Of a DNA stretch of 64,000 nucleotides, positions 16,657-25,817 are shown one piece after another. Location: positions 186,001-250,000 of the forward strand of contig NZ_RAPF01000006.1 in assembly GCF_003610805.1 (NCBI RefSeq). Reading direction: 5' to 3'. The notes beneath the pieces were generated by a model. That model saw only the letters and a list, made by a program, of their open reading frames with translations. It was not told where the DNA came from and made no database searches. Position numbers and translations under genes: made by a program. Source of the stretch: Altericroceibacterium spongiae (GTDB lineage Bacteria > Pseudomonadota > Alphaproteobacteria > Sphingomonadales > Sphingomonadaceae). Each line of letters opens with the position of its first letter. Within the stretch, counting starts at the first letter, position 1.

Positions 16657-17727
16657 TCAGGCAGTTACGGCAAGTTCGGTATGGGGAGCGGAGCGGGCCG
16701 TCAGTAGCGCCTCACGCGCCAGACTGTCCGCCGCACGATTGGTGGGGATCGCAGCTTTTTCGGCTAAATGGAGCACGTCCAGCAGGCGTTCGCCCGTGGT
16801 TTCGACCTTGTCGCGCACATCCTGCGTGCTCCAGCCGAGATACTCCGCTGCGACATTGACGATACCGCCGGCATTCACGACATAATCGGGCGCATAAAGA
16901 ATGCCGCGTTCGGCCAGCAATGTTCCCACTTCGGGCGAGGCAAGCTGATTATTCGCTGCACCGCAAACCAGCCTGGCCCGCATATGCAAGGCTGTGTCGC
17001 GCGTCAGCACGCCGCCCAGAGCGCAGGGCGCGAAAATATCGGCTTTTGCATCGAGGATCGAACGGCAATTGGCGATCTGCGCATCGAAAGCGACCGCAGC
17101 TCGCGCGGCGAGATCGGCACGCGGTTCGGCAACGATCAGCTTTGCCCCGGCTTCATAGAGCAGGCGGCATAATTCGAAGCCGACATGGCCGAGCCCCTGC
17201 ACTGCCACGGTCAGTTCCGAGAGGTTTTTGCCGAAACGTAGCTGGGCAGCGCTTTCCATAGCTGTTTTGACGCCGAGAGCGGTCCAGAGCGAGGGATCGC
17301 CGCCCGGTTTGCCATTGCGCGGTGAGAGGCCGGCGACATGGCGTGTGGTCTTCGCCACCACATCCATATCTTCGACCGAGGTTCCGACATCTTCGGCTGT
17401 TACATAGGCTCCGCCGAGCCGTTCCACCGCCTGCCCGAAAGCGCGGAAAAGCTGTTCGCGATCGAACGGGCGATCGGGCAGACGGATCACCGCCTTTCCG
17501 CCGCCGAGCGGCAGGCCTGCCATCACATTCTTGTATGACATGCCTTCGGCAAGCCTTGCGGCGTCGCGCCGGGCGTCTTCATCGCAAGCATAGGAAAGAA
17601 AGCGGCATCCGCCCGCTGCCGGGCCGGCCACCGAGGAATGAATGGCAATATAGCCCGACAGCCCGCTTTTGCTGTCTTCGAGCCGGACCAGACGTTCCAG
17701 TTCGGGGCTATAAAGGGTGTTGTTCAT
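16657..17727 (-). CDS. Glu/Leu/Phe/Val dehydrogenase, leucine-dehydrogenase-like
   Basis: 356 residues. The catalytic region GGGKAVI (Lys) and YVTAEDVGTSVEDM (Asp) and the NAD-binding motif GLGHVGFELC at about residue 180 identify the amino-acid dehydrogenase family; the size and GPAAGGCRF segment point to the leucine/valine branch, which oxidatively deaminates branched-chain amino acids. The ATG at 17727 is chosen because AAGGAG lies 9 nt upstream; an ATG at 17736 would touch that site. It is divergent from an Lrp-type regulator and upstream of an ACT-like protein, which supports a role in amino acid catabolism. Confidence 0.9.
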   Translation of the reverse strand: MNNTLYSPELERLVRLEDSKSGLSGYIAIHSSVAGPAAGGCRFLSYACDEDARRDAARLAEGMSYKNVMAGLPLGGGKAVIRLPDRPFDREQLFRAFGQAVERLGGAYVTAEDVGTSVEDMDVVAKTTRHVAGLSPRNGKPGGDPSLWTALGVKTAMESAAQLRFGKNLSELTVAVQGLGHVGFELCRLLYEAGAKLIVAEPRADLAARAAVAFDAQIANCRSILDAKADIFAPCALGGVLTRDTALHMRARLVCGAANNQLASPEVGTLLAERGILYAPDYVVNAGGIVNVAAEYLGWSTQDVRDKVETTGERLLDVLHLAEKAAIPTNRAADSLAREALLTARSAPHTELAVTA

Positions 17728-17855
17728 GCCATTCATCTCCTTGTCTGGAGGAAGCATATAGCGGTGGCGGAGAGGTCCTTCTTGCCTATTTGACATTGAA
17801 TGAAGGCATTTTCAGGTATATTTAACCGGTAATATGCTCAAGTTGAGGTGAATTT

Positions 17856-18317
17856 TTGCACTCTCTGGATAAATATGAAAAAGCCATCCTGAATCTGCTG
17901 CAGGAAGATGCAAGTCTTTCGGTAGCGGTGATCGCTGAGAAGGTCGGCCTGTCGGCATCGCCCTGCTGGCGGCGAATAGATCGGCTGGAAAAAGACGGTT
18001 TCATCAAGAAGCGTATTGCCGTGGTGGACCGCAAGAAAGTGGGGCTGAACGCGCATGTCTTCGCGCAGGTGAAGCTCAATGCGCATGGCCGCGCCAATCT
18101 CGACGAATTTTCCCGTGCCATTCAGGGGTTCCCCGAGGTGCTGGAATGTTACGTGCTGATGGGGCCGGTGGATTTTCTGTTGCGGATCGTGGCGGCCGAT
18201 ATCGAGGCTTACGAAAAATTCTTCTTCGACCGCCTGTCGAGTTTGCCGGGGATTCAGGAAATCAATTCCACCGTGGCTCTGTCGGACATTAAATCGGATT
18301 CCGCACTTCCTGTTTAA
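17856..18317 (+). CDS. Lrp/AsnC family transcriptional regulator
   Basis: 153 residues from a TTG at 17856, preceded by GAGGTG 5 nt upstream. The N-terminal helix-turn-helix (LDKYEKAILNLLQEDASLSV, then VGLSASPCWRRIDRLE) is standard for the family, and the C-terminal RAM domain (GRANLDEFSRAI, GPVDFLLRIVAADIEAYE) binds amino acids. It is divergent from the leucine-dehydrogenase-like gene with 128 nt between, so it probably senses a branched-chain amino acid and activates that operon, as BkdR-type Lrp proteins do. The effector is inference. Confidence 0.92.
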   Translation: MHSLDKYEKAILNLLQEDASLSVAVIAEKVGLSASPCWRRIDRLEKDGFIKKRIAVVDRKKVGLNAHVFAQVKLNAHGRANLDEFSRAIQGFPEVLECYVLMGPVDFLLRIVAADIEAYEKFFFDRLSSLPGIQEINSTVALSDIKSDSALPV

Positions 18318-18420
18318 GGATCAGTTATTTGGCGGTGGGGCACTTGCTTTCCATGCGGAACCCGGAAGGCTTTGACCGGTTCATCTGGAAAGACAGGATT
18401 TTGCAACAGGAGCCGACATA

Positions 18421-18912
18421 ATGGCCGATGCCACCACGATTTTTGAGCGTCTCAAACAGGATCATGAACGCCAGCGCACGCTGCTCGAAAAGATCGAGCA
18501 GACGCATGGCGAAAGCGAAGAACGCGCCCGGCTGTTCGAACAGTTCACCGTCGATGCGAAAAGCCATGCCGCGGCGGAGGAGCAGGCGCTTTACTCGACT
18601 ATGATGCGCAAACCGCCGACGACCGGTGAAACGCGCCATTCGGTCGCCGAACATCACGAAATCGAGGAAGCGCTCAACGATATTGCCGCGACCGATATGT
18701 CCTCTTCTGCCTGGCTGACGAAATTCAAACAGTTGAAGCACGATTATCTCCACCATATCGATGAAGAAGAAGACGATCACTTCCCCGATTTCGCCCGCTA
18801 TCTGGATGAAGAAGATGTCGAGCATATGGAGCATGTCTTCGAACGGCGCAAAGATGCCGAGGAAGAGGACGCCGAAGTAACACCTGAATCCAGGGATGAG
18901 GCGAAGGAATAA
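18421..18912 (+). CDS. Hemerythrin domain-containing protein
   Basis: 163 residues forming a probable four-helix bundle with a non-haem di-iron site. Candidate iron ligands are His in KQDHERQ, SHAAAEEQALY (His and Glu), EHHEIEE, and LKHDYLHHIDEEEDDHFP. The acidic C-terminal tail after residue 140 is probably disordered. Such proteins bind O2 or NO or take part in oxidative and iron stress. Its 3' end meets the phospholipase-D-like gene, which is followed by folE in the same direction. Confidence 0.88.
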   Translation: MADATTIFERLKQDHERQRTLLEKIEQTHGESEERARLFEQFTVDAKSHAAAEEQALYSTMMRKPPTTGETRHSVAEHHEIEEALNDIAATDMSSSAWLTKFKQLKHDYLHHIDEEEDDHFPDFARYLDEEDVEHMEHVFERRKDAEEEDAEVTPESRDEAKE

Positions 18913-20461
18913 ACGGATCTTGAGCGAGACTGAAACGGCTGAGGAAGGTTTCGACGATTCCTCAGTCGAGCCCGGTGTCTGGCGCTATGCACGCGCCGAG
19001 CGGGCCAGTGTCATTATCGATGCGGAGAATTATTTTCTGCTGATGCAGCAGGCGATGACCAAAGCGCGGCATCGCCTGCTTCTGATCGGCTGGGATTTCG
19101 ATACCCGCATCCATCTCGCCCATGGGCGGAGATGGTGGCAGAAAGCCTGGCGCCGCGAATGCCCCTCGCGCCTCGGCAGTTTCATATTATGGTTGTCACG
19201 GCATAATCGTGGGCTGGAAATCCGTATTCTCAAATGGAGTTACGGCATTTTCAAATTTGCCGCGCGCGGATCGATGCTGCTCGATCTGATTCGTTGGGCA
19301 CCGCACAGGCGGATCGATTTCAAATTCGATACGGCCCATCCGGTCGGGTGCAGTCATCACCAGAAAATCGTGGTGATCGATGACCGGCTGGCGGTGTGCG
19401 GCGGGATCGACATGACCACCAATCGCTGGGACACGCGCGAGCATCTGGAGCACGATCCACGGCGTAAACGGCCGCGCGGGGCCGAACATGGCCCCTGGCA
19501 CGATCTGACCATGATGGTCGAGGGCGAAGCGGCCGAAGCACTCGGTGCACTGGGCCGTGATCGCTGGCGCCGCGCCGGGGGCAAGCCCCTCAAGCCCGTG
19601 CCGGAAGCAGCCCAAAGTGCCTGGCCCGATGATCTCTCAGCAGATTTTACCGATGTCGAAATCGGTATTGCCCGGACGCGGGCCGAATATAAGGGATCGC
19701 CGGCGGTCAATGAGATCGAGGATCTGTTTGTCGCCCATATCAAAAGAGCCAGACGTTTTATCTATGCCGAAAGCCAGTATTTCGCTTCCAGACGAATTGC
19801 CGAAACTATAGCCGAAAGGTTGCGTGAAGAGAATCCACCCGAATTTGTGATTGTCCATGCCCGCAATGCCGATGGCTGGCTGGAACAGCAGGCAATGGAT
19901 CATACACGGTCGCGTCTGGTCGCCATGCTGGAAGAGCTGGATCACAAACGGCGGTTTCACCTTTATTCACCCTATACGGGCCGGACGCCGATTTATTGCC
20001 ATGCCAAACTGATGATCGTGGACGATGAAATCCTCCGGATCGGTTCGGCCAATTTCAACAATCGTTCCATGGGGCTGGACAGCGAATGCGATGTTTTCAT
20101 CGATTGCGACCGTCCGGTTAATCGCGGATGCGGCGAGCAGATCAGGCGCATCCGCTATTCTCTGCTGAGCGAGCATTGCGGCGTGGATATTGAAGAGGTC
20201 GGCCCTCTGATCGAGCGACACGGTTCCATGGCTGCGATGATCGCGGCAGCCGATAGTAAAAATGGTTGCAGCTTGCGCCCTTTTCAGCCCGAAAAGCTGA
20301 ACGGAGTGGAAAAAACGCTGGCCGATAATACTGCTCTCGATCCCGAAGAGCCCGAAGAATTCTTCGAACCTTTTGTGCAGGGGCGTGGCCTTTTCCGCAC
20401 AGGAAGCCTATTGGACCGGGCGAGAAGACGTTTGAAGAGCAGGCGAGAAAGAAGACAATGA
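18896..20461 (+). CDS. Phospholipase D-like protein (cardiolipin synthase-type)
   Basis: 521 residues from ATG 18896. Two HKD motifs are visible: HQKIVVID at about residue 155 and HAKLMIVD at about residue 369, each followed by the usual GG or GSANFNNRS segment. The pair forms one active site that transfers phosphatidyl groups or hydrolyses phospholipids. No strong N-terminal membrane helices are seen, unlike classical ClsA. The ATG overlaps the hemerythrin gene by 17 nt; a TTG at 18920 with AAGGA about 11 nt upstream is an equally plausible start. The stop overlaps folE in an ATGA arrangement. Confidence 0.88.
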   Translation: MRRRNKRILSETETAEEGFDDSSVEPGVWRYARAERASVIIDAENYFLLMQQAMTKARHRLLLIGWDFDTRIHLAHGRRWWQKAWRRECPSRLGSFILWLSRHNRGLEIRILKWSYGIFKFAARGSMLLDLIRWAPHRRIDFKFDTAHPVGCSHHQKIVVIDDRLAVCGGIDMTTNRWDTREHLEHDPRRKRPRGAEHGPWHDLTMMVEGEAAEALGALGRDRWRRAGGKPLKPVPEAAQSAWPDDLSADFTDVEIGIARTRAEYKGSPAVNEIEDLFVAHIKRARRFIYAESQYFASRRIAETIAERLREENPPEFVIVHARNADGWLEQQAMDHTRSRLVAMLEELDHKRRFHLYSPYTGRTPIYCHAKLMIVDDEILRIGSANFNNRSMGLDSECDVFIDCDRPVNRGCGEQIRRIRYSLLSEHCGVDIEEVGPLIERHGSMAAMIAAADSKNGCSLRPFQPEKLNGVEKTLADNTALDPEEPEEFFEPFVQGRGLFRTGSLLDRARRRLKSRRERRQ

Positions 20462-21066
20462 GCAGCCTAGTCGGACCCGATGAAGACGACCCGCGCGGCA
20501 AACCGCCCGTGCCAGAGGATGTGCAGGAAGCCATCCGGACCCTGATCCGCTGGACCGGAGACGATCCCGAAAGAGAAGGCCTGCAGGATACGCCCAAGCG
20601 TGTGGCGCGGGCCTGGAAGGAATATTGCGTCGGTTATGAGGAAGATCCGGCCGTCCATCTGTCGCGTGTGTTCGAAGAAGTGGGCGGCTATGATGAAATC
20701 GTGCTGCTGAAGGATATTCCCTTCCAGTCGCATTGTGAACATCATATGGCGCCGATCATCGGTAAAGCGGCGATTGCCTATCTGCCGACCGATCATGTGG
20801 TGGGCATTTCCAAGCTTGCCCGTGTGCTGCACGGCTATGCGCGCCGGTTGCAGATTCAGGAACGCCTGACCGCCGAAGTGGCGCAATGTATCTGGGATAA
20901 TCTCCAGCCCAAGGGTGTGGCCGTGGTGATCGAAGCGAGCCATGCCTGCATGACTGCGCGCGGTGTGCGGACTCCCGGCGTCGGGATGGTGACAAGCCGT
21001 GTGATGGGCACCTTCCGCAAGGATGACCGCAGCCGCAAGGAAGTGCTGGGCCTGATGGGCTATTGA
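20458..21066 (+). CDS. folE: GTP cyclohydrolase I
   Basis: 202 residues. It converts GTP to dihydroneopterin triphosphate, the first step of folate synthesis. The zinc ligands are visible in SHCEHHMAP (Cys and His) and SHACMTARGV (second Cys), and the family segments RIQERL-like LQIQERLTAEVAQ and the C-terminal DRSRKEVLGLM are present. The start ATG overlaps the stop of the upstream phospholipase-D-like gene, so the genes are translationally coupled. A strong terminator lies 22 nt after the stop. Confidence 0.96.
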   Translation: MSSLVGPDEDDPRGKPPVPEDVQEAIRTLIRWTGDDPEREGLQDTPKRVARAWKEYCVGYEEDPAVHLSRVFEEVGGYDEIVLLKDIPFQSHCEHHMAPIIGKAAIAYLPTDHVVGISKLARVLHGYARRLQIQERLTAEVAQCIWDNLQPKGVAVVIEASHACMTARGVRTPGVGMVTSRVMGTFRKDDRSRKEVLGLMGY

Positions 21067-21088
21067 CGCGATCAGGACTCCACTAACG

Positions 21089-21126
21089 AAAAAGGCCGGC
21101 TCTTCCGCTGGAAGGCCGGCCTTTTT
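21089..21126. terminator. Bidirectional terminator between folE and the peroxiredoxin gene
   Basis: AAAAAGGCCGG on the left pairs with CCGGCCTTTTT on the right, with an additional TTCC/GGAA pair around GCT inside the loop. A-run and T-run flanks make it functional in both directions for these convergent genes. Confidence 0.88.
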
Positions 21127-21142
21127 GTCGGTTGGAACAGGC

Positions 21143-21622
21143 TCAGAGCTGGCCGAGCATGTAATCGGCGCTGGACACTTTGAAATCACCGCCTTCTTCG
21201 ACATTGAGTTCGGTGACGGTGCCGTCATCGACGATCATCGAAAAGCGCTGGCCGCGTGTGCCCATACCGAAGCCGGAACCGTCCATGGTGAGGCCGAGCG
21301 CTTTCACGAAATCGGCATTGCCGTCTGCCAGCATGGTGATGTCCGACGATCCGGCATCCTTGTTCCAGGCATTCATCACGAAAGCGTCATTAACGGCGGT
21401 GCAGGCGATCTCGTCCACGCCCTTGGCTTTGAGATCATCGGCTTTTTCGACAAATCCGGGAAGGTGCTTGGCCGAGCAGGTGGGAGTAAAAGCGCCCGGT
21501 ACGGAAAACAGCGCGACTTTCTTGCCTGCGAAATAATCGGCCGATTGCACAGCTTCGGGGCCGTTATCGGTCGCCTTGACCAGCTTGGTGTCGGGAAGTT
21601 TGTCGCCTACGGAAATAGTCAT
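21143..21622 (-). CDS. Peroxiredoxin (Prx5 / AhpC-TSA-like)
   Basis: 159 residues. The peroxidatic Cys49 is in the family motif PGAFTPTCSAKHLPGF; a further Cys occurs in DEIACTAVNDAF. It reduces hydrogen peroxide and alkyl hydroperoxides in the cytoplasm, in Prx5 relatives with glutathione or glutaredoxin, which would suit the glutathione reductase elsewhere in this window. The ATG at 21622 (MTISVGDKLP) has AAAGGA upstream; the longer frame to 21739 has no ribosome binding site and adds non-family sequence. Confidence 0.93.
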   Translation of the reverse strand: MTISVGDKLPDTKLVKATDNGPEAVQSADYFAGKKVALFSVPGAFTPTCSAKHLPGFVEKADDLKAKGVDEIACTAVNDAFVMNAWNKDAGSSDITMLADGNADFVKALGLTMDGSGFGMGTRGQRFSMIVDDGTVTELNVEEGGDFKVSSADYMLGQL

Positions 21623-21838
21623 AAATGATCGTCCTTTCTGGTCGCATCCGGGCTTGAGATAAGGCTTTCCTGTCGTGGTGCAACGGGTTGGGAATAAATG
21701 TCGCAAAAAGGCGGAAACGGGGCAAACCGCGTCTTCCACTAAGCTTTACCCTCTACCTCTAAGGGTCTATGGCCTGCCCCATCAAGGCGCAGCCCTCTGC
21801 TGTCGCCATCCACTAGACAACCGCGAGGAGAATGCCGA

Positions 21839-23257
21839 GTGGCTGAAGCAGTTGCCGAGAAAGATTTCATCATCAAGGACATCAGCCTGGCCAAATATGG
21901 CCGGGACGAGATTGCCATCGCTGAAACCGAAATGCCGGGTCTCATGTCCCTGCGCGAAGAATATGGTGCATCCAAGCCGCTGAAGGGCGCACGGATCACG
22001 GGCTCGCTGCACATGACGATCCAGACTGCGGTTCTGATCGAAACGCTGGTCGAACTGGGCGCCGAAGTACGCTGGGCGACCTGCAACATCTTCTCGACGC
22101 AGGATCACGCCGCCGCCGCCATTGCCGATCAGGGCATTCCGGTATTTGCCGTGAAGGGCGAAAGCCTGGCCGATTACTGGGACTATGTAGGCAGGATTTT
22201 CGACTGGGCGAGCGAAGACGATCCCGATTGCACCGCCAATCTGATCCTCGATGATGGCGGCGATGCCACCGCTTTCGCTTTGTGGGGCGCGCGGATCGAA
22301 GCGGGCGAGGAAATGCCTGCGCCGGGCAATGCCGAAGAAATCGAAATGCAGCGCTCGCTGAAGGAATTCCTCAAGCGCAAGCCGGGCTATCTGACCAAGA
22401 CCGTGAAGGCGCTGCATGGCGTTTCGGAAGAAACCACCACCGGCGTGCACCGTCTCTATCACCTCGCCAAAGGCGGCAAGCTGCCTTTCCCGGCGATCAA
22501 TGTGAACGATTCGGTCACCAAGTCGAAATTCGACAATCTCTATGGCTGTAAGGAATCGCTGGTCGATGCGATCCGCCGCGCCACCGATGTGATGCTGGCC
22601 GGCAAGGTTGCCTGTGTCGCCGGTTACGGCGATGTCGGCAAGGGATCGGCAGCGTCGCTGCGCAATGGCGGCGCGCGCGTGCTGGTGACCGAGATTGATC
22701 CGATCTGCGCGCTTCAGGCGGTCATGGAAGGCTATGAAGTCGTCACCATGGACGAAGCCATCAAGCGGGCCGATATTTTCGTCACCGCGACCGGCAATGA
22801 AGATGTCATCACCGCCGAACATATGAAGGCGATGAAACCGATGAGCATCGTCTGCAATATCGGCCATTTCGACTCCGAAATTCAGATCGGCGCGCTCGAT
22901 AATTACGACTGGAACGAAATCAAGCCGGGTACCGATCTGGTGACGTTCGACGATGGCAACCAGATTCTCGTTCTGGCCCGCGGCCGTCTGGTCAATCTGG
23001 GTTGCGCCACCGGCCATCCCAGCTTCGTCATGAGCTGCTCTTTCACCAATCAGGTGCTGGCGCAGATCGAACTCTATACGAAGGGCGATCAGTATAAGAA
23101 CGATGTCTATGTGCTGCCCAAGCATCTCGACGAAAAGGTGGCCGCGCTTCACCTTGAAAAGCTGGGCGCCAAGCTGACCGAGCTGAGCCAGCAGCAGGCC
23201 GATTATATCGGTGTGCCGCAGAAGGGTCCGTTCAAGCCGGAACATTACCGCTACTGA
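21839..23257 (+). CDS. ahcY: Adenosylhomocysteinase
   Basis: 472 residues, tetrameric and NAD-dependent, splitting S-adenosylhomocysteine into adenosine and homocysteine and so keeping methylation running. Motifs visible: [16 protein letters not shown], the NAD fold [26 protein letters not shown] and the conserved C-terminus KPEHYRY. The start is a GTG at 21839 with GAGGAG 8 nt upstream. The next gene on the strand, divL, follows after a terminator. Confidence 0.97.
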   Translation: MAEAVAEKDFIIKDISLAKYGRDEIAIAETEMPGLMSLREEYGASKPLKGARITGSLHMTIQTAVLIETLVELGAEVRWATCNIFSTQDHAAAAIADQGIPVFAVKGESLADYWDYVGRIFDWASEDDPDCTANLILDDGGDATAFALWGARIEAGEEMPAPGNAEEIEMQRSLKEFLKRKPGYLTKTVKALHGVSEETTTGVHRLYHLAKGGKLPFPAINVNDSVTKSKFDNLYGCKESLVDAIRRATDVMLAGKVACVAGYGDVGKGSAASLRNGGARVLVTEIDPICALQAVMEGYEVVTMDEAIKRADIFVTATGNEDVITAEHMKAMKPMSIVCNIGHFDSEIQIGALDNYDWNEIKPGTDLVTFDDGNQILVLARGRLVNLGCATGHPSFVMSCSFTNQVLAQIELYTKGDQYKNDVYVLPKHLDEKVAALHLEKLGAKLTELSQQQADYIGVPQKGPFKPEHYRY

Positions 23258-23285
23258 TTGTTCAGATCGTAGCGAAAGCGACATG

Positions 23286-23317
23286 CCCCCTTCCGGCCCT
23301 GTGCCGGGAGGGGTTTT
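23286..23317 (+). terminator. Rho-independent terminator of ahcY
   Basis: CCCCCTTCCGGC (23286-23297) pairs imperfectly with GCCGGGAGGGG (23303-23313), followed by TTTT. It begins 28 nt after the ahcY stop. Confidence 0.8.
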
Positions 23318-23457
23318 GTTTGTCATATATCCGGCTTTGCCGGGCCGTTCCTGAGGTGATCGGGCGAGCCTTTGGGCGCGACGATCCGCCGCGCCAAATT
23401 GCGGATATGTAACGGGCTCACTTGCATCGCGGGCCGGGGCGGCATAGCTCACACAGG

Positions 23458-25806
23458 ATGGAATTCTCACCCACCGCACTGGTCCTGCTGGGTCTTTTTC
23501 TGGCTGCCTGGACGATCGGCGCGGCTTTTTTGGCGCTGCGTGCCCGAATGCTGTCGGGCAAGGTGGATTCGGCCCGTCGCAGCACGCGCCGTTTTTCCCG
23601 TATTCTGGACGAATGCCCGGCGGTTCCGCTGCTGGTTCGCCCCGATGGCCGCATCGAGGCGCCCGAACGGCTGGCCGCCTGGCTCGGGCTTGATTCGGTG
23701 CCCGGATTTCTCAGCGAGCTGGACGGGCAGGATACGGGTCTTTCGGCCGGCGATCTCAAGCGTCTGAGCGATGCCGTGCGGCGGACCCATCGCACCGGGA
23801 CGCCCTTTCAGCTTGTCTTCACCCCGCGCTATTCGCGCCGCAATCTCGCCGTGCGCGGCCAGCTTGCCGATGCCGCGATTGCCTCGGGCAATGCGGCCTT
23901 GCTGTGGTGGTTCGACTTTTCCGAAAGCCACGAGGAACTGGCCAGCCTGCGGGCCGAAACTGCACGGGCAAGGGGTGATTTCGCTGCGCTGGTCGGGCTG
24001 ATCGAAGCGGCACCCATGCCGATGTGGTTCCGCCGCTCCGATGCCCGGCTGCAACTGGTGAACAGCGCCTATGTCGAAGCGGTCGGTGCCCGCGATGCGG
24101 AACAGGTAGTGGCAGAGCAGATCGAACTGATCGAGCCGATAGAAGGAATCAGCGCCGCGCAGATCGCCCGTCAGGCGCAGGAAACAAGACAGTCGATCGA
24201 GCGGATCGTGAGCGCCACGCTGCATAATCAGCGCCGGACCATGCGGGTCAGCGATTTGCCGCTGGGGCATGAAGGCGTGGCAGGATATGCGGTCGATATC
24301 GAGGATATGGAAGAGCAGAACCGCATCTTCCGTGCGTTCCGCGAAGCCCAGGTCTCGCTGCTCGATCAGCTTTCGGTCGGTGTGGCGCAGTTTGACAGCC
24401 AGCGGCAACTGACCTTTGCCAACCAGCCTTTCCAGCGCCTGTTCGAATTGCCCGCTGCGCGCCATTCCGATGTGCTTGAATTCGACCGGTTCCTCGATAT
24501 GGCACGCGATAAGGGCCGGCTTCCCGAAACACGCGATTTCCCGCAATGGCGGCGGGAGATGGGCACATGGTTTACCTCGGGCGCACCGCAGGAAGATGCC
24601 TGGACGCTGAATGACGGCACGCATCTGCGGATCATTGCCCAGCCCATGCCCGATGGCGGGCTGGTGATGATTGCGGAAGATCAGTCCGAACAACTGGCGC
24701 TTTCGGCCACCCGTGACACTTTGTTGCGGACCCGCACCGCTACATTCGACAGTCTGTTCGAATCTCTTGCGGTTTTTGCCCCGGATGGACGCCTGCAATT
24801 GTGGAACAGGCGTTTCGCGGCGATCTGGGGGTTGCCGGAGGGGCTTATGGACGACCATCCGCGGATCGAGGCGCTGCTCGAACAGATCGGGTCGCAACTT
24901 GTCCGCCCTGCGCATGGGCAGGCCATCGGCGAAGCGGTTCGCGCAGCCACGCTGGATCGCCGCCAGCGCGGCGGGCAGGTGCGGCTGACCGATGGGCGAA
25001 CGCTCGAATTTGCCGGCGTGCCACTGCCCGACGGCAATGGCTTGCTGACCATTCTCGATGTGACCGACAGCCGCAAGGCGGAAGATGCTTTGCGTGAACG
25101 CAATGCGGCTCTGGAAGAAGCCGACGCGGTGAAGACCCGTTTCCTCGCCAATATGTCCTATGAATTCCGCACACCACTGACCTCGATCAGCGGCTTTGCC
25201 GAATTGCTCCAAAGCGGCATGGCAGGTGAGCTGTCGGATCAGGCAAAGGAATATGTCGAAGCGATTCTGACATCGGTGGAGCGGCTTTCCGGCCAGATCG
25301 AAAGCGTGCTCGATCTCACCCAGAGCGAGGCAGGGCTGCTGCCGATCGCTACCGAAGATTGCGAGCTTTTGCCTTTTCTCACCGAACTGGTGCATCATTA
25401 TGCTGACGCGCTGGAGGAAAAGCATATTGCGCTGGATCTGCGCGCCGATCGCAGCGCCGGAACAATTAAGGTGGATAAGCGCCGGCTCAACCGGGCCATG
25501 AGCAATCTACTCAATAATGCGCTTGCTGCCACACCCGAAAACGGCCGGATTCTCGTATCCATGAAACGGCAGAAAGGCGCGGTGCGGATCGTCGTGTCCG
25601 ATAATGGTTGCGGAATGCGGCCGGGGGAACTGGCACGTGCGCTCGATGGCTATCAGCTCGATGCCGATGGGCAACCCGAAAAGCGCCGCACCGGGCTGGG
25701 TCTGCCGCTGGCACGTCAGTTGATCGAAGCACATGGCGGACGGCTGGAAATGATTTCCGAACCCGGCGCCGGCACCACTGCAACCATTACGCTGCCCGTC
25801 ACCTGA
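23458..25806 (+). CDS. divL: DivL-like sensor kinase with tyrosine in place of the phospho-accepting histidine
   Basis: 782 residues from ATG 23458. An N-terminal membrane helix (about residues 5-25) is followed by three PAS-like regions near residues 180, 300 and 430, a dimerisation helix pair and an ATPase domain. In the H-box the sequence is NMSYEFRTPLTS: Tyr568 (codon 25159-25161) stands where histidine kinases have His. The N-box (MSNLLNNALAATP), G1 (DNGCGM) and G2 (GLGLPLA) look intact. In Caulobacter DivL, a kinase with this same substitution, reads DivK and controls CckA in the cell cycle. tsaE starts 11 nt after the stop. An in-frame TTG at 23422 is an alternative start; the ribosome binding site is weak for both. 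Confidence 0.88.
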   Translation: MEFSPTALVLLGLFLAAWTIGAAFLALRARMLSGKVDSARRSTRRFSRILDECPAVPLLVRPDGRIEAPERLAAWLGLDSVPGFLSELDGQDTGLSAGDLKRLSDAVRRTHRTGTPFQLVFTPRYSRRNLAVRGQLADAAIASGNAALLWWFDFSESHEELASLRAETARARGDFAALVGLIEAAPMPMWFRRSDARLQLVNSAYVEAVGARDAEQVVAEQIELIEPIEGISAAQIARQAQETRQSIERIVSATLHNQRRTMRVSDLPLGHEGVAGYAVDIEDMEEQNRIFRAFREAQVSLLDQLSVGVAQFDSQRQLTFANQPFQRLFELPAARHSDVLEFDRFLDMARDKGRLPETRDFPQWRREMGTWFTSGAPQEDAWTLNDGTHLRIIAQPMPDGGLVMIAEDQSEQLALSATRDTLLRTRTATFDSLFESLAVFAPDGRLQLWNRRFAAIWGLPEGLMDDHPRIEALLEQIGSQLVRPAHGQAIGEAVRAATLDRRQRGGQVRLTDGRTLEFAGVPLPDGNGLLTILDVTDSRKAEDALRERNAALEEADAVKTRFLANMSYEFRTPLTSISGFAELLQSGMAGELSDQAKEYVEAILTSVERLSGQIESVLDLTQSEAGLLPIATEDCELLPFLTELVHHYADALEEKHIALDLRADRSAGTIKVDKRRLNRAMSNLLNNALAATPENGRILVSMKRQKGAVRIVVSDNGCGMRPGELARALDGYQLDADGQPEKRRTGLGLPLARQLIEAHGGRLEMISEPGAGTTATITLPVT

Positions 25807-25817
25807 GAGGCAAGGAT

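Noticed and set aside
21740-21838. Possible SAH- or SAM-type riboswitch before ahcY
   Set aside because: Only a small ACCCT/AGGGT pair is visible; I cannot match any known riboswitch consensus by eye. A covariance-model search would settle it.
21782-23479. A 565-codon open frame on the minus strand opposite ahcY
   Set aside because: The plus strand encodes unmistakable adenosylhomocysteinase; the antisense product shows no domain.
23467-25425. A 652-codon open frame on the minus strand opposite divL
   Set aside because: Shadow of a high-GC gene: its translation has no recognisable family and the opposite strand encodes a clear kinase.
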